DNA of 64,000 bases, taken from Mycocentrospora acerina (taxonomy: Eukaryota; Ascomycota; Dothideomycetes; Pleosporales). This document shows positions 12,001-23,226 of the stretch, in pieces (within the stretch, counting starts at the first letter, position 1; each line of letters opens with the position of its first letter). The notes below the pieces were generated by a model. It made no database searches and had not been told where the DNA came from. It was given only the letters and a program-made list of their open reading frames with translations. The stretch spans positions 791,177 to 855,176 of the forward strand of contig JAKUHH010000030.1 in NCBI GenBank assembly GCA_022701365.1, written 5' to 3'. The position numbers and the translations under genes were made by a program.

Positions 12001-12935
12001 CGGCTAAATCTACCGGTCGCTGCGTGGTCGACGTCCGCAACAGCATGGATGCGTAAGGTCAGGTGACCGCTTAAGGGCTTTCTCTGAGTAGGAATGTTCA
12101 GACTGTCATCTAAACATGGTGGTCAGCATCTCTGCCACGAACGCGTAAACCAATAGAGCTTACCGTCGCCGCCATCAGCTCCGTCAATGTCGACGTGCAG
12201 ATCCTCATAGCGCTTCAGCGATTGCTTTAGCAGCTGTATTTTCTGATTACTCTCGATGCGCTTGGCTTCTGCATCGGCTTTGCTCTTGCGATCGCCCTCC
12301 ATCTGGTACAAGCGTACCATCTTCTCAATGCCATCCTTGTACTGCTTCTCGACACTGAGCTTAAACTCGAGCTGCGACAGCATGAGCTGGATGCGGGGCC
12401 CAAGGTGCTCTGTGTCATACTTGATGAGGTCTATGGAAAGTTAGTCAGAACTGGGTGGCAACACGCACACTCAGATTCATGTTTACGCACCGAGCTTGCT
12501 GTAGTTGGGGCGCTTATTCGGCGCGCCGGGGGCTGCCGTGTAGGGAGCGCGCGGGGGCATCAGGCCATCGCCGCCGCCGAGGTTCGAATACGGGTCCTGG
12601 GACGCGCCTGGCCTCCCCGAATCTTGGGGGCTGTACCCGTTCCAACCATCTTTGGGGGGAGGAGTCAGCGGGTTGTTGGTGCTCCGCGAGGCCGACGCAC
12701 CTGGCTGCAGGCTCATGTTCTCGATGCCCGACGAGGTGCGCTGGACCTGCAGGTCGCGCAGCTTGGACTCGAAGTAGTCGATGTTGCGGCGGCCGTCCTT
12801 GATCTGCGAGTCGAGGCGCGAGAGCACGGCGGGGTTGTTGGTCGACTGGCGCATGGCATTGGCGGCGTTGATCAGGGCCTTTTCCCTGTCAATCTTGTGC
12901 TGCACATTGGCAACGGTCTGGTCGACGCTCGACAT
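9038..12935 (-). CDS. pkcA: Protein kinase C (fungal Pkc1/PkcA)
   Basis: Ser/Thr kinase of the cell-wall-integrity pathway, acting below Rho1 and above the Bck1-Mkk-MAPK cascade. Eight exons (12935-12491, 12430-12164, 12109-11558, 11507-11112, 11060-9863, 9815-9614, 9560-9155, 9099-9038) stay in frame and give 1175 aa. Domain order is classic for fungi. There are two HR1 Rho-binding coiled coils (about 1-80 and 150-240) and a C2-like region (about 250-410). Two C1 zinc modules follow: HKFVQQQFYNIMRCALCGEF from about 452, and HRFETFSNMGANWCCHCGYV from about 519. A Pro/Gln-rich linker with poly-Q leads to the kinase (about 849-1107), with LGKGNFGKV, YRDLKLDN, ADFG, STFCGTPEF and MAPE. The AGC tail ends with a turn motif LTPVQS and hydrophobic motif FRGFSY. 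The gene is complete, with all catalytic motifs present. Confidence 0.96.
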
Positions 12936-15862
12936 GGTGGCGGCGGGCGTCTAGGGGCTCGGCGAAGAAGACGTGGGTTGCGGTTCTCCGCCGACGGAGA
13001 GGTGGTGTGCCGGGACAAAGGCCGCAGGCTGCGAGGCGGGTGCGTCGACGCCCAAGCAGGCGGGCGGTGGGCAGCGGGCGTGCAGTGGGATGCTGTCGAA
13101 TGCTGTGTGCGGGGAGCCTCGCCGCGACGTCCCTGGGCGAGTATGGCGCGGACTTGTGCTGTGGCGCCGGGCGAACGACGATGGCAATGACGGCAGCGGG
13201 CAGACGCTCGTGGGTGGTCGTCAAAAGCTAGCGGGTGCGTCGACGGCGATTCAGCTGTCTGCCTCTGCGGGAACGTGACTGAGCGGACCGCCCCACAATC
13301 TCCCTGCTCGTGCAGTGACGCCTGACGGGAAGGGCTAGCTACAAAGCCTGCGTTTGTCGCTGGACGTCGTGTCTGGGTCAGCGGCGGGCGACGTGTGCGT
13401 CGAGGACAAGGACAAGGACAAGGCCGGGCATGACGAGCGCAGGCGTTAGTGGGGTTGATCAGGCTGTCTCCAAAATGCCTAGTCTATAGTCTACCGTCTA
13501 CAGCCTACAATTTACAGCCAACTGTCAACTGCCTCTGTGGCACACACTCCCCAGTGTTCTGGTGATATGGCCTGTATAGTTCCTTATCAACTGCCAACAT
13601 GCGTCTCTGTCCATGGCAGGACACTCACCGATTACCACATTCAACGGCTCGTTGACAGGCACGACAACATGTGAAGGCCCAAGGCCCGCCAGGCACGTCC
13701 TCCCGCTTGCACCACCCGCTGCAATCCACACCTTGCACCACGATGCCTGGCCAGCCAGTCTAGACAAACGCCTCTGAGACCATGCTTCTTGCCAATCTCA
13801 TCGCCTGGTGTTTCACCAGTCCGATCAATATGGAACTGCCGCCTCTGCTCTGCGTGGTATCAGAGCACTCGACAAGACGCATCCCAGCCTCATCGGTAAC
13901 TGCCAGTCCCCTGTCTCTTGTATGCTATTGGCAATCCAGCTCAGGCAAAGCACCATTAAAAGGAGCATACAAGCTGTCTGGCACGCCATCTGGTCAACGT
14001 TGCACTCGATAGGTTCGAGTAAACACCCCAAATATGTTTATTGTCAAGCGGGGCTTCATCGTCATAGCCCAGTACCCTAAGGATAAAAGTCTTACTTGTT
14101 TGGCAGATATTTCTGGGCGGCACTTGAAAGTGATGACAGGAGTAAAGACAGGCACCAAACAGTATCACTTCTCCCGCCCTCCCAGGACTGTCACACAGTG
14201 TTGTGGTGCCATGTGTTTCAGACCGTTGGATACTGTTGCTGGCTGTTCATGCATCTTAGCAAAGCTCCCACACCCTCCTAATTCCCGTCATTGAAATTTA
14301 TATTTTTTTAAGCTCCACTTGCTATCGACTTGAGGGTGGTCGTGGAGCTCTGGAACGGTCGACCCTGAACTGTGTCATGGCCCTGGATCCCTCAGTCTGC
14401 TCTGATCAAACAATAGCATATATCGCCAAGTTTATTAACACAGCCAGGATATTGTTCACTGGCAAATCAGTAATATCTAAGGCCGCTCGGTCATCAATGA
14501 AAGCTTCGGTACCGACATAAGCAATTGCACTCTAGACGCGACATCTCAACGTATGATGTGACTTCTACATAGGACGCAAATACAGTTGGAGACCTCAGAG
14601 CGCGTATCTTGTTGTTCCCCATATATATATGATCTTGCTAACGACAGTAAGAAATCCAGTCTTTTAATTTGAATCACTTCAAGCCTTTCAGAAAAGTATC
14701 CATTTTAGGGCACACACATATCCACAAGCAATACAGATCTCTCATTACAGTACCAATGCGGTGGAAAATAATGCTTGCGATAAGGCTGCAGGACAATATT
14801 TCTGCGGCTCTTTTTCATGCGTCTCACAGCATAAAATCTTATCAACGGAGACACGGAGTCTGAGCGCTTAGAGTTCTTTTGCCTAGAATTTCTTATGGAA
14901 GTGGGTACCAATTTAGGCAATGCTCCCAGCTGGACAAAGCAAACACCCCCCCTGATTGGTCATCTCCATGAAGCTCGTCTCTCCCTGCAGGATCTTCACA
15001 AGTATGCACGTCCTGCTTGATCGAATGACGGACATGTGCAGAATCTTGTATCATACACTGGATGAGGACTATACTGCCATGCCTGGAACCCCGCACTACG
15101 CTTGTACGGTAACGAGCTCATGTGCTGGATGAGCTGGCGAACGACAAACTATCTAGGAGTTTTAACCTTTCAGAGCCACCGACAGCGCGGCTAGAAGCAC
15201 TCCGAGATCACTGTGGTTTATGACCCTAGGCTGAGGAGAGCCAATTTCCGATTACAACAATTGGATATTTGCCAAACTTGTGACACCTTATTGTTGCATA
15301 CACCCTGTCCATACCCAGCCTACGTGTCCGCAAATATTCTTTCGAGCGTGAAATCTCACATCTTGACAAAGTAGAGTGTGGAGTGGTTTGGGTGGAGCTG
15401 CGACTTCCGGGCCGCTGGTTAATGCCGCCGCTAATGGCAGTTCATATAAACATGCCGACAAACAGGGTCACGACTGGCAATTACTGGCTGTAGCAGAACG
15501 AGGCTGCTTGTCCAAAGGGCGGGGGGATGGGATAGGCCTTTCCTAATACACTTTAAGGAGTGCACGTAACAGCGATTGTTAGTAGCTTTGGCGATGAGGT
15601 GGCTGTCGTGTGCATTCTGTCGAACATGTGCATATGCAAGGAGGGTTGGCTCAACGCTAACTTTTTCGGCTCGAATTGGTCACCCGCATGAAATACGTTA
15701 AGACCCAACCTGTGCGCGCATCGGTGTTTCGATGATTTGTGTTGCACAAATCCGAGTGTCAGCAAGCCGCACATTCGTGGGGTGAGGCCAGCGCAACACG
15801 GAGCACCTTCTGCGCTCTGGGTGATTTTCGACGGCCTTGGAAGTCGCTTCTCCGCAAATTAA
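12936..15862. other. Long gene-free spacer upstream of PKC and the C6 regulator
   Basis: Almost 3 kb with no convincing gene. The first 400 bases next to the PKC start are GC-rich and probably hold its promoter and leader. A short GACAAG hexamer tandem lies at about 13400-13428. The remainder (13.4-15.86 kb) is of mixed composition with frequent stops on all strands; the listed short frames show no family likeness. It must include the promoter, and probably the unfound first exon, of the regulator that follows. Confidence 0.5.
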
Positions 15863-16087
15863 CGTTATCGGCACATCCAACCGTCCGTCACTTTTGCCTC
15901 GCCGGCCCGCATCTCAGCATCCCGCAAGGAAACGTTTGTCCTAGAGCGCGACGCTCATCGTATCATTGAAAGACTGCAGAAGCCTGTCGAGGAATTTGCG
16001 ACGCCCAGAAAAGCCGCCAAAATTAACCCCTTCACAGGATTGGGCGCCGCTGGCGCGCTTTCTCCCGCTGGAGATAGTGCACCGCGG

Positions 16088-19000
16088 ATGTCTGGGGTGC
16101 ATCAATTGCTACACCGACCGCCGTCACCTGCGGCGCAACAGCTATCTCCTTTGACCCAGGCTTCGCCGTCCACAATCGAGGCATCTCCGTTGCAGACCCC
16201 AGGTTCCCTTGTTGTTAATGGTGGTACAGAGGTCACGGGACGGCGGCCTGAATCTTCCAGAATGCGGTCATCTATCGCGTGTATCAAATGTCGAAAGAGC
16301 AAGACCAAATGCGACAACAAGGGCCTTGGCAGCACCTGCTTAAGTTGTGCAGCTTCAGGAAAGGAGTGCATATATCCCTCGCCGACGGTCATGAGTAATG
16401 GCAGCTTACCGCGGCGTGAGAGCCTCAGCAACACTGCCGAACATGATGTAAGCTTGCTCAATCTCAGTCGCGCATTTGCTGTGCTTATGGCTGTGGCCTA
16501 CGGCCTGGGCTCTAACTTTCACCCTGTCTTGGCATCGTATGAGTAAAGGTGGTATTGTCTTGAAAACGCAGCCTCGCGAATCTAAATTCAAAGCCTTTAA
16601 GTTTGCGTCGCTTTCATAGCTTGAAGTCATGGGCTAATAATGTCGTTCCTAGGGACCGCCGAAGAAGCGCAAGAAACCTTTGGCACCCACAACAAGTGCA
16701 ATCACTGGCTCCAAGGAGGGGTTGGGAACATTTGCTGATGCGCTCGAGTCTCCATTGCTTACCCCGACAGTCTGGAAAGAGCTTGTAAATACGCACCGTT
16801 CTTCTTTGCGTATATTGCTCACAAGTATCAGTATGAAATTTACGAAAAGCATTTTGCCACTGACTTCCCCTTTTTACACAAAAGGACGTTCTTGAGTTCT
16901 CTGCAACACCCAATTGTGGTCCCCCCTCCCGGATTCAAGGCCGAGTCTCCCGTATCGACACGACCTCCACACGTACCCTTACTTCTGGCTTTTCTTACTC
17001 AAACTGCTCGTTTTCATCCTGAACTCATGTCGCAGATGGGCAGCCCTTCTGCTACATCTGAGTTTTATGCAGAAGCCACTCGCCGACAGATGGCTTATGA
17101 CTTCCCTGGTGAACCATCGTTAGAGAAGACACAGGCCCTTCTTATGCTAGGGTTTCATGAGTGGAATGAGGTGGAGAACAGAAAAGGTTGGGTCAAGATT
17201 CGAACTGCCATCAGTTGCGCGCAAGCTCTCGGCTATCAGTACGATGCTGACTTGGATGACATAATGGAAACTGGAGCCAAGGACGCAGAGGATAAGTTCT
17301 CTGAAAAGGACCAATTCATCAAAAGAGAAATCAAACGGCGCACGTTCTGGAGCTGCTTCATCATGGATCGCTATTTGAGTTGTGGAAAAGATCGACCACA
17401 AATGCTAAACTTGGAAGACTTGCAAAGGATACAGTTACCCTGTAGTGATAAGGCCTTCAACCATGGCCAGAAAGTCAGAACAAGATTTCTTGGTGAAGAC
17501 AACGAAAAGTACCAAGAACGAAGAGAGAAGCTGCACCGTTTGAGCATCCATCGAGACGAAGAGCGAAATGGGATGCATCGAAGCCACCGGTCGGGTAGTC
17601 ATGTAGACGAGGTGAAATGGGAGGTAGGAGAGCACGAAGGAGAACTCAGTTGGTATATTCAAGCAGTCGAGCATTTTGCCAAAGTCATGAAGTGGTGTGT
17701 TCCGCCAGGCAGAAGGTAAGTTGTGTGAGCATTTTAATTTTAGACGACCCGTGAAGTTGATTTTTTTCTAGGCGCTCAGGAGAAAAGAACCCATGGGACG
17801 ATGACTCTACATTCAGGAAGCTTGAGAATGACCAAAGACGGCTCAAGGATGCTCTCCCTGGTGACCTTCAACTCACACCCGAAAACACTGAAGACCACAT
17901 TTATGCAAGAACATGGAGGAACTACGTCCTTATACACGCTCTGTACTCGCTATGTACTATATCTCTTTACCGAGAGTACATGGCATTTGCCCCATGGCGA
18001 CTATTGGCACCTCAGGGCCCGCTAGATGAACCATTGATCGTCGATTCTCCTCCATCGCCAGACTATTGGGCCAACCAAGCTCGGGAATGCTTTGGAGCTG
18101 CTAGGGGATTTGCCGACCTTCTCCAATCCTGTCAGACTTTGAATGTCCTAGTGGAAACACCCATAGCAGGATTCACCACTTATATTGTAGCGTGGTGTGG
18201 TGAGTAAATATGGCTCCTGATGTACTCTCACAACTAACAAGCATAGCCTTATATTGTCACAACTTTCCACGCATGGACCCTGACCGTGCCTTGGATTCCC
18301 GACTTCAGCAGAGCGTATGGAAACTTTCAAATAATATTATTCTCAGCATGGAGGCCCGATTCAAGATTGCGCGTGTGTGGATCGGTGACCTACAGTACCT
18401 GCACGAATTTTGGCGCGAAAGCAGAGCAGAGTACAAGGCGGCCGGAGGCTCTCCTGAAAGCGCGGCCAGCGATAGCGGAGGTGGACTGAAACACTACTTC
18501 GAACTCTTTGAGAGGCCACAGAAAGAGTTTGGCAGTTTTCACAACAACAGGTCGAAATTGAGGGGCTACAGCAAAACCGTGATTGTGCTACAACATGATC
18601 AAGAATCCAACCAACAAGCTGTGGTGATCGGTTCTAATGCTACCTCGAAGCGCGAAAGGGGACCAGTGCCCGAGCACAAGCCTATTCCTTCGTCTACATT
18701 CTCGCCCTCGTTCACCCCAGTAAACGGCACCACCCACATGGTGACTCCAAGCTCTGTCCACGAGCAGTACGTTCCTGCCAATAACTACCCGCAAGCATAT
18801 GGACCTAAATTACCAACCCACCCCTCTCAATCAGACTCGACTCATACATACAACTCATATTCTCAGCCCTACACTTCTCCAAACCACAACTACCAGAATA
18901 GTACGGTGCCGTTTAGCACCAATTCTTTATCTGACCTAAGAGCCACTCAATCCACACACCCCGTCCAGAATTCTGGATCCGTTACCTCGGCCGCACCAAC

Positions 19001-19211
19001 ATTTAATCCGGCGCACCAACATGGCACGACAGAACAAATAAACCGTCTAGAGCAGATCAATAACATGTCTGCTGGTGGTGGGGAACTCCAGTACCTAGCT
19101 CAGGGAAATGGATTTTCGAGTGATGGTTCAGAAAGCATGTTCATGGACATGTCGAACACATATTACTTTCCCCAGCATCAAGCACAGGGATTTTACTCGT
19201 ACCAGAATTAG
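16088..19211 (+). CDS. Zn2Cys6 transcription factor with Fungal_trans domain
   Basis: Fungal binuclear-cluster regulator. Exons 16088-16447, 16653-16784, 16832-17715, 17772-18199 and 18247-19211 join in frame, giving 922 aa from the first in-frame ATG. The zinc cluster is C65-X2-C68-X6-C75-X8-C84-X2-C87-X6-C94, followed by the nuclear-signal-like PPKKRKK. The middle domain has ATDFPFLHKRTF, LLMLGFHEWNEVENRKGWV and RRTFWSCFIMDRYLSCGKDR, the hallmark of the Fungal_trans (PF04082) family. The C-terminus is Ser/Gln/Asn/Tyr-rich and probably the activation region. The frame stays open upstream of 16088 back to a stop at 15860 and reads like protein (KETFVLERDAHRIIERLQKP), so the real start is probably in an upstream exon I could not place. 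The target genes are unknown. Confidence 0.88.
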
Positions 19212-19623
19212 TAGGCTCGCTTGCTTTTATTTAGCACTCCCTTCTGCGCATTTGTTTAGACCTCTATATTATCCGTTCCCGGCTGTTGCTGCTGCTGTTA
19301 CTACTACTCCTGCTTCGTGTGGTAACTGGGGCTGTCTTCCTCACTTTACATTCGCGGGGTCTGTTTCGCTTCGAGAATACACGCAAGTGACAGTCACGCA
19401 TATTGGCGACAATTGTTGGAGTTTTAACTCTTTTGGTTTTTGTGATATCATGTTGGTAGTTTTTGCTTTAGAAGTTTTGAGTGCAATGTCATATTTGGCT
19501 GTTTTTGCCGGTACAAATTGACCTTGTTGAATTGCAATGTATGCCAAGTTTGTGCAAAGCAAATATGTATGGATAATGTATGTTGTAGCACAAAAAAATG
19601 AATGTATCGGATCCTGCCTCCCT
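19212..19623. other. Convergent 3' flanks
   Basis: About 410 bases between the stop of the C6 regulator (+) and the stop of the patatin-like gene (-). It is T-rich on the + strand, consistent with 3' UTRs. No gene was seen. Confidence 0.5.
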
Positions 19624-21544
19624 TCAAATACCGTTTCCACCAAAACTTGCCGCTCTCGCCTTTCTACTCACCTTCTCACGCTCCCCATACCCTTCTCCAC
19701 CATACGATGATCTCACTTCCCCTCGACTTCCACTCTTCCTCAACCCTGTACCGCTCGCAGGATCATATGGCTTTCTCCTCCTTACTAACTGATAACCCCG
19801 ATCAAGCTCGACCTCGATCGCGCAGCGAATCTTCAGCGCCGTGACTGCCGGCCACACACTTCTCTCACCCCTGCGAATCCAGTAGTCTACTGCCTCCTTT
19901 GTTGGATTCTCTAGCAACTTGAAAAAGTCACCAGGAGTGAGCTCCGGTACCAGCGTCAGACTCGCACCTGGCACGTTCTCGTCGAGCAAGAAACGCCGTA
20001 TGGAGGGGGACAAGTAACCGAGTTCATCGAGTTGTTGCAGGCGGTGTTGGACTTCCAAGACGATGAGGCGGAGGATAGGCATGCTGAGGCGCCAGCGGCC
20101 GTCTTGTCGAGGGTTTGGGTGGTGCATGTCTGAACGCAAAAAGGGCGCGAGGTAGGGGCGCGCTTGTGAGACGATGAAGTGGTTTACATTGAAGAGCTCG
20201 GCGATGCGGTGGAGCGGGGAGTTGCGGTCGGAGTAGGAGGCATGGGTCCAGGGGCGGAATGTGGTATCTGATGCGGGAGACCAAGGAACAATCTTGTTGT
20301 TTTCATCCTTGCACATCAAAATGACAGGGCGGTAGAGCGTTGACGACGTCGTTGCGTTGGAAGCGAGGGCGGCCGACCATATAAGCTGGAGAGGGTTAGT
20401 ACGTGTAGCTTGATATAGAAAGAAGGAATACATACAACATTTGGAGCAGTGAGGTAATTTAGTAGATTCGGTACGCCCCCACGGCTATTCGTAGTCACAG
20501 TGATGTTGAGAACTCTCTTTGTTCTTGTGTAGGCTTCTTCGAATGTCATGTCTCCTACATTGGCCCTCAGAAGCTTTTCCAGCACACTGACATCGAGGAA
20601 ATGACCCTCTCTCCACCATCGCTTCACGCGCCGCTGAAATGTCTCTAACCACCTACTCTTTCCAGTGCCGTGGCGATAGGGTCGGTTGGTGAAAGCTGTC
20701 AGGTCAATGTTTTTTCCAGACAAAAAATCTAGCAGCTCGTCTTCGGTATGAACTCCTACCAATGCTGCAATGAGAGCGCCCGTAGCGGTCCCAGCGATAA
20801 TACGTGGGAGCAGACCGCGTAGGTGTAGTGCTTTGACCACGCCCAGATGGCACAGCCCGAAGATGGCTCCACCCTGCAACACAAGTGCTGATCGTCCAAA
20901 CGCCTGCCTTGTATCGTGTAGAACATCCAACTTTGCCTGGTTTGTCAGTCCAGTGTCCGAGCTTGTTGTCGTAGGATACTGCGTAAGATATCCAATGGCG
21001 TATGAGACCTGGGTGACATAGTCTTCAATAAGAAGCTTTGTTCCACCATATGCGCGATTAAACAGTCGTGATGCGGTTATGTTTCCAAGATTACGGACGA
21101 GACCGCTTCGAAGGAGATTAACCAAGCCAAGAATGTCGTCGTCTTCGAGGGCTTCAAGGAGAGCCGTGTAGCGGTTATGGATGAGGCGGTGGTCGTAGTA
21201 TTTGCTGGTAGCATTCTGGCGCCTGTACCCCCAGTCGTCAGCACACATGCAACCATCTAAAGGAAGTACAACGGAACCATACCACAAATCATAGTCGAGA
21301 CATTCATCAAGGTGATACGCAGCAGCTTCCCATTCTTCAAACAGTCTCGCGTCAGCAAGAGCCTCCAAGAGTAGGTCCCGTCGACTTTTCTGACTCCACC
21401 ATGTCCACAGTTTCTTGATCGTGTCAGCATTCTATCCAAAGACGTCCAACAAAGCTGATATCGACGACGTACTCGCTGCCAGAAGAAAGTCACCTCAAAA
21501 AAGCAGCTCAAGAAGCTCCACAGAAATGCTGCCACTCCAGACAT
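19624..21544 (-). CDS. Patatin-fold (PNPLA/DUF3336) protein lacking the catalytic dyad
   Basis: Related to fungal triacylglycerol lipases of the Tgl3/4/5 type. Exons 21544-21473, 21431-20436 and 20385-19624 give 609 aa. The N-terminus has a hydrophobic span (AAFLWSFLSCFFEVTFFW). A DUF3336-like helical region follows (YYDHRLIHNRYTALLEAL, LLRSGLVRNLGNI, YGGTKLLIEDYV), then the patatin core with the oxyanion loop GGAIFGLCHLGVVKAL. The nucleophile elbow GXSXG reads G-T-A-T-G, with Ala at about residue 240 (codon 20786-20784) where the Ser should be. The usual DG(S/A) aspartate in the block before LHRIAELFNVNHFIVSQ is His at about 404 (WTHAS). The protein is therefore predicted to be non-lipolytic, perhaps a lipid-droplet structural or regulatory paralogue. 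Intron 1 is only 41 bases. Confidence 0.85.
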
Positions 21545-22050
21545 GGCCGCGATATGGCATGTCGACTGGTTGTCTGATGTGGGCGGATTGAGTAAAGTGT
21601 CGACGTTCGGCTTTCACATGCTTGACGCGTCGAGCCAGGACGTCACTCGGAAGTTGGGGGAAAGCGGACCGCGCACCAGCCACAACTCGCGAAGTCGCGT
21701 CTCACTCCTTTCTGATGACAACACATGAATGTTATGTGCGGTCTTTCAAATAAAGGTACTGCATTCTATTACTCAATCTGGATCCACTTCAGCACTATCC
21801 GCTCAGCGCTAGAATTCCCATCACAGCTGAGCGCTCATTATTACTTACTACGCTACAAGCTCGTCAGCTCAATTGGACTTGGAGCTACCTCCACAGATTT
21901 CTCCATCGACAACCCAATTGCTTCGAAAACCGGAAAAGTTACCAAGTGTTTACTTAGGCAGTGGAAACCTGGTGATACAATCCTTGGATGTCACTAGCTA
22001 GGGATATGTGCTGTAGTCTTTGACTTCACAACATCAAAAAACATTGACCC
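21545..22050. other. Intergenic between the patatin-like gene and tRNA-Ile
   Basis: About 500 bases that carry the promoter of the patatin-like gene (-) and the 5' flank of the tRNA. No coding frame was recognised. Confidence 0.5.
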
Positions 22051-22137
22051 GGTCGCTTAGCTCAGTTGGTTAGAGCGTGGTGCTAATAGCTCCTGCTAGC
22101 AACGCCAAGGTCGCGAGTTCGACCCTCGTAGTGACCA
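22051..22137 (+). tRNA. tRNA-Ile (AAT) with a 13-base intron
   Basis: Cloverleaf read by eye. Acceptor GGTCGCT (22051-22057) pairs with AGTGACC (22130-22136), followed by discriminator A. The D-arm is AGCTCAGTTGGTTAGAGC. The anticodon stem TGGTG/CGCCA encloses loop CTAATA..A, with anticodon AAT at 22085-22087. A 13-base intron (22089-22101) sits at the canonical position after base 37. The T-arm GCGAGTTCGACCCTCGT contains GTTCGA. This is the main isoleucine tRNA type of fungi. Confidence 0.95.
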
Positions 22138-23226
22138 TTATTTTTGCTCTTGAACTATTTACAGACACTGTAGTATTCTTATCTGTAGTTTGGCATTGCC
22201 TGCATATCTTTTGGAAGATGTGACAGGAAGGAGATATGGGCATTCTTTTGATGAATGAGACAGACCATGAGCCTATCCTTTGAGGGCATCATCTTATGTC
22301 TCGACTCGATTCCCTCGATTGATTATAAGTGGAGGTACTTGTTGGATGTGAGCACAACTGGATATAACATCCAGATTGTACCTCACTCAGTCAATACAAT
22401 CCTCATCTGCCTGCAATCTGCCACGGCAAGAGGTCTTCGGTGAACTCTCGGCCTTGAGGTTGGTGACGTTTGAGACATTGTATGAGAGCGGGCTACTGTT
22501 AATGGCTGCGTGTGTAAAGAAATAATTACATATGAATCACCTCTCCTCACTAGTCAAGTCTATTTTCTGACACCAAGACCGGGAATAATCGGTCATCATC
22601 ACAATCTCGATCAGCACCAGTTAGCCGCAGATGTTGCATGATGATTGTCCGGAGGTGCTTTACGGATGTTTAGGAAACTCTCACCACTCTTGCTAAAGTT
22701 TTCAAGGAGTCCACCCGTCTATTGCATCCGCAAAGAAAGCACACGCAAGAGTGGACACGAATATTCTCATGGGAAGCATATACGGCAGACGTAATGCCGG
22801 GATGTGGGGGCGCTAAGACCTCTCCAAGAAGTAGCTTAGACACATTTTGTCAGCCTCCGAGTTTCTTGCGCTATCCCACTCCTTAGCCAAGCTCACATGA
22901 TTCGTCAGGGAGCTATCGGATGGGGCAATCCTGGTTCTTTATTGCCGTTCAGCAGTTCCGCCCCCGCATCCTTGGATTCCCGCCTTGACGCCAACGGCAT
23001 CCGATTTATGCTGCCGACCATTATCCAATCCCGCATTGCCTTGCCATGGCCATCATGTCCAGCTCTGGTGGAGACGTCACAGAGCCCTTAAGAAGGCGTC
23101 TCATCGCCGTTACTTCGGTCGCTAGTTTATTCTGTACATTCATCAATTCATTCTACAAGTCGGCGTTGTTCATCGCGGGCTTTGTGTTGACTATCTTTCC
23201 TCCTCTCTGATTTCACATCACACAAC
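22138..23226. other. Intergenic, promoter side of the flavoprotein gene
   Basis: About 1.1 kb with no recognised gene. The first bases downstream of the tRNA carry T-runs suitable for RNA polymerase III termination (TTATTTTTGC at 22138-22147). The 3' end is the promoter and leader of the phenol-hydroxylase-like gene. Confidence 0.5.

Noticed and set aside
12405..13190. A 261-codon plus-strand frame opposite the PKC first exons
   Set aside because: It runs antisense to confirmed PKC exons and their introns, is rich in Arg/Gly/Val and has no recognisable domain.
16785..16831. Apparent frameshift inside the C6 regulator at 16.8 kb
   Set aside because: A 47-base intron with a CTCAC branch-like site and CAG acceptor restores the family block ending in ATDFPFLH; no damage is needed to explain it.
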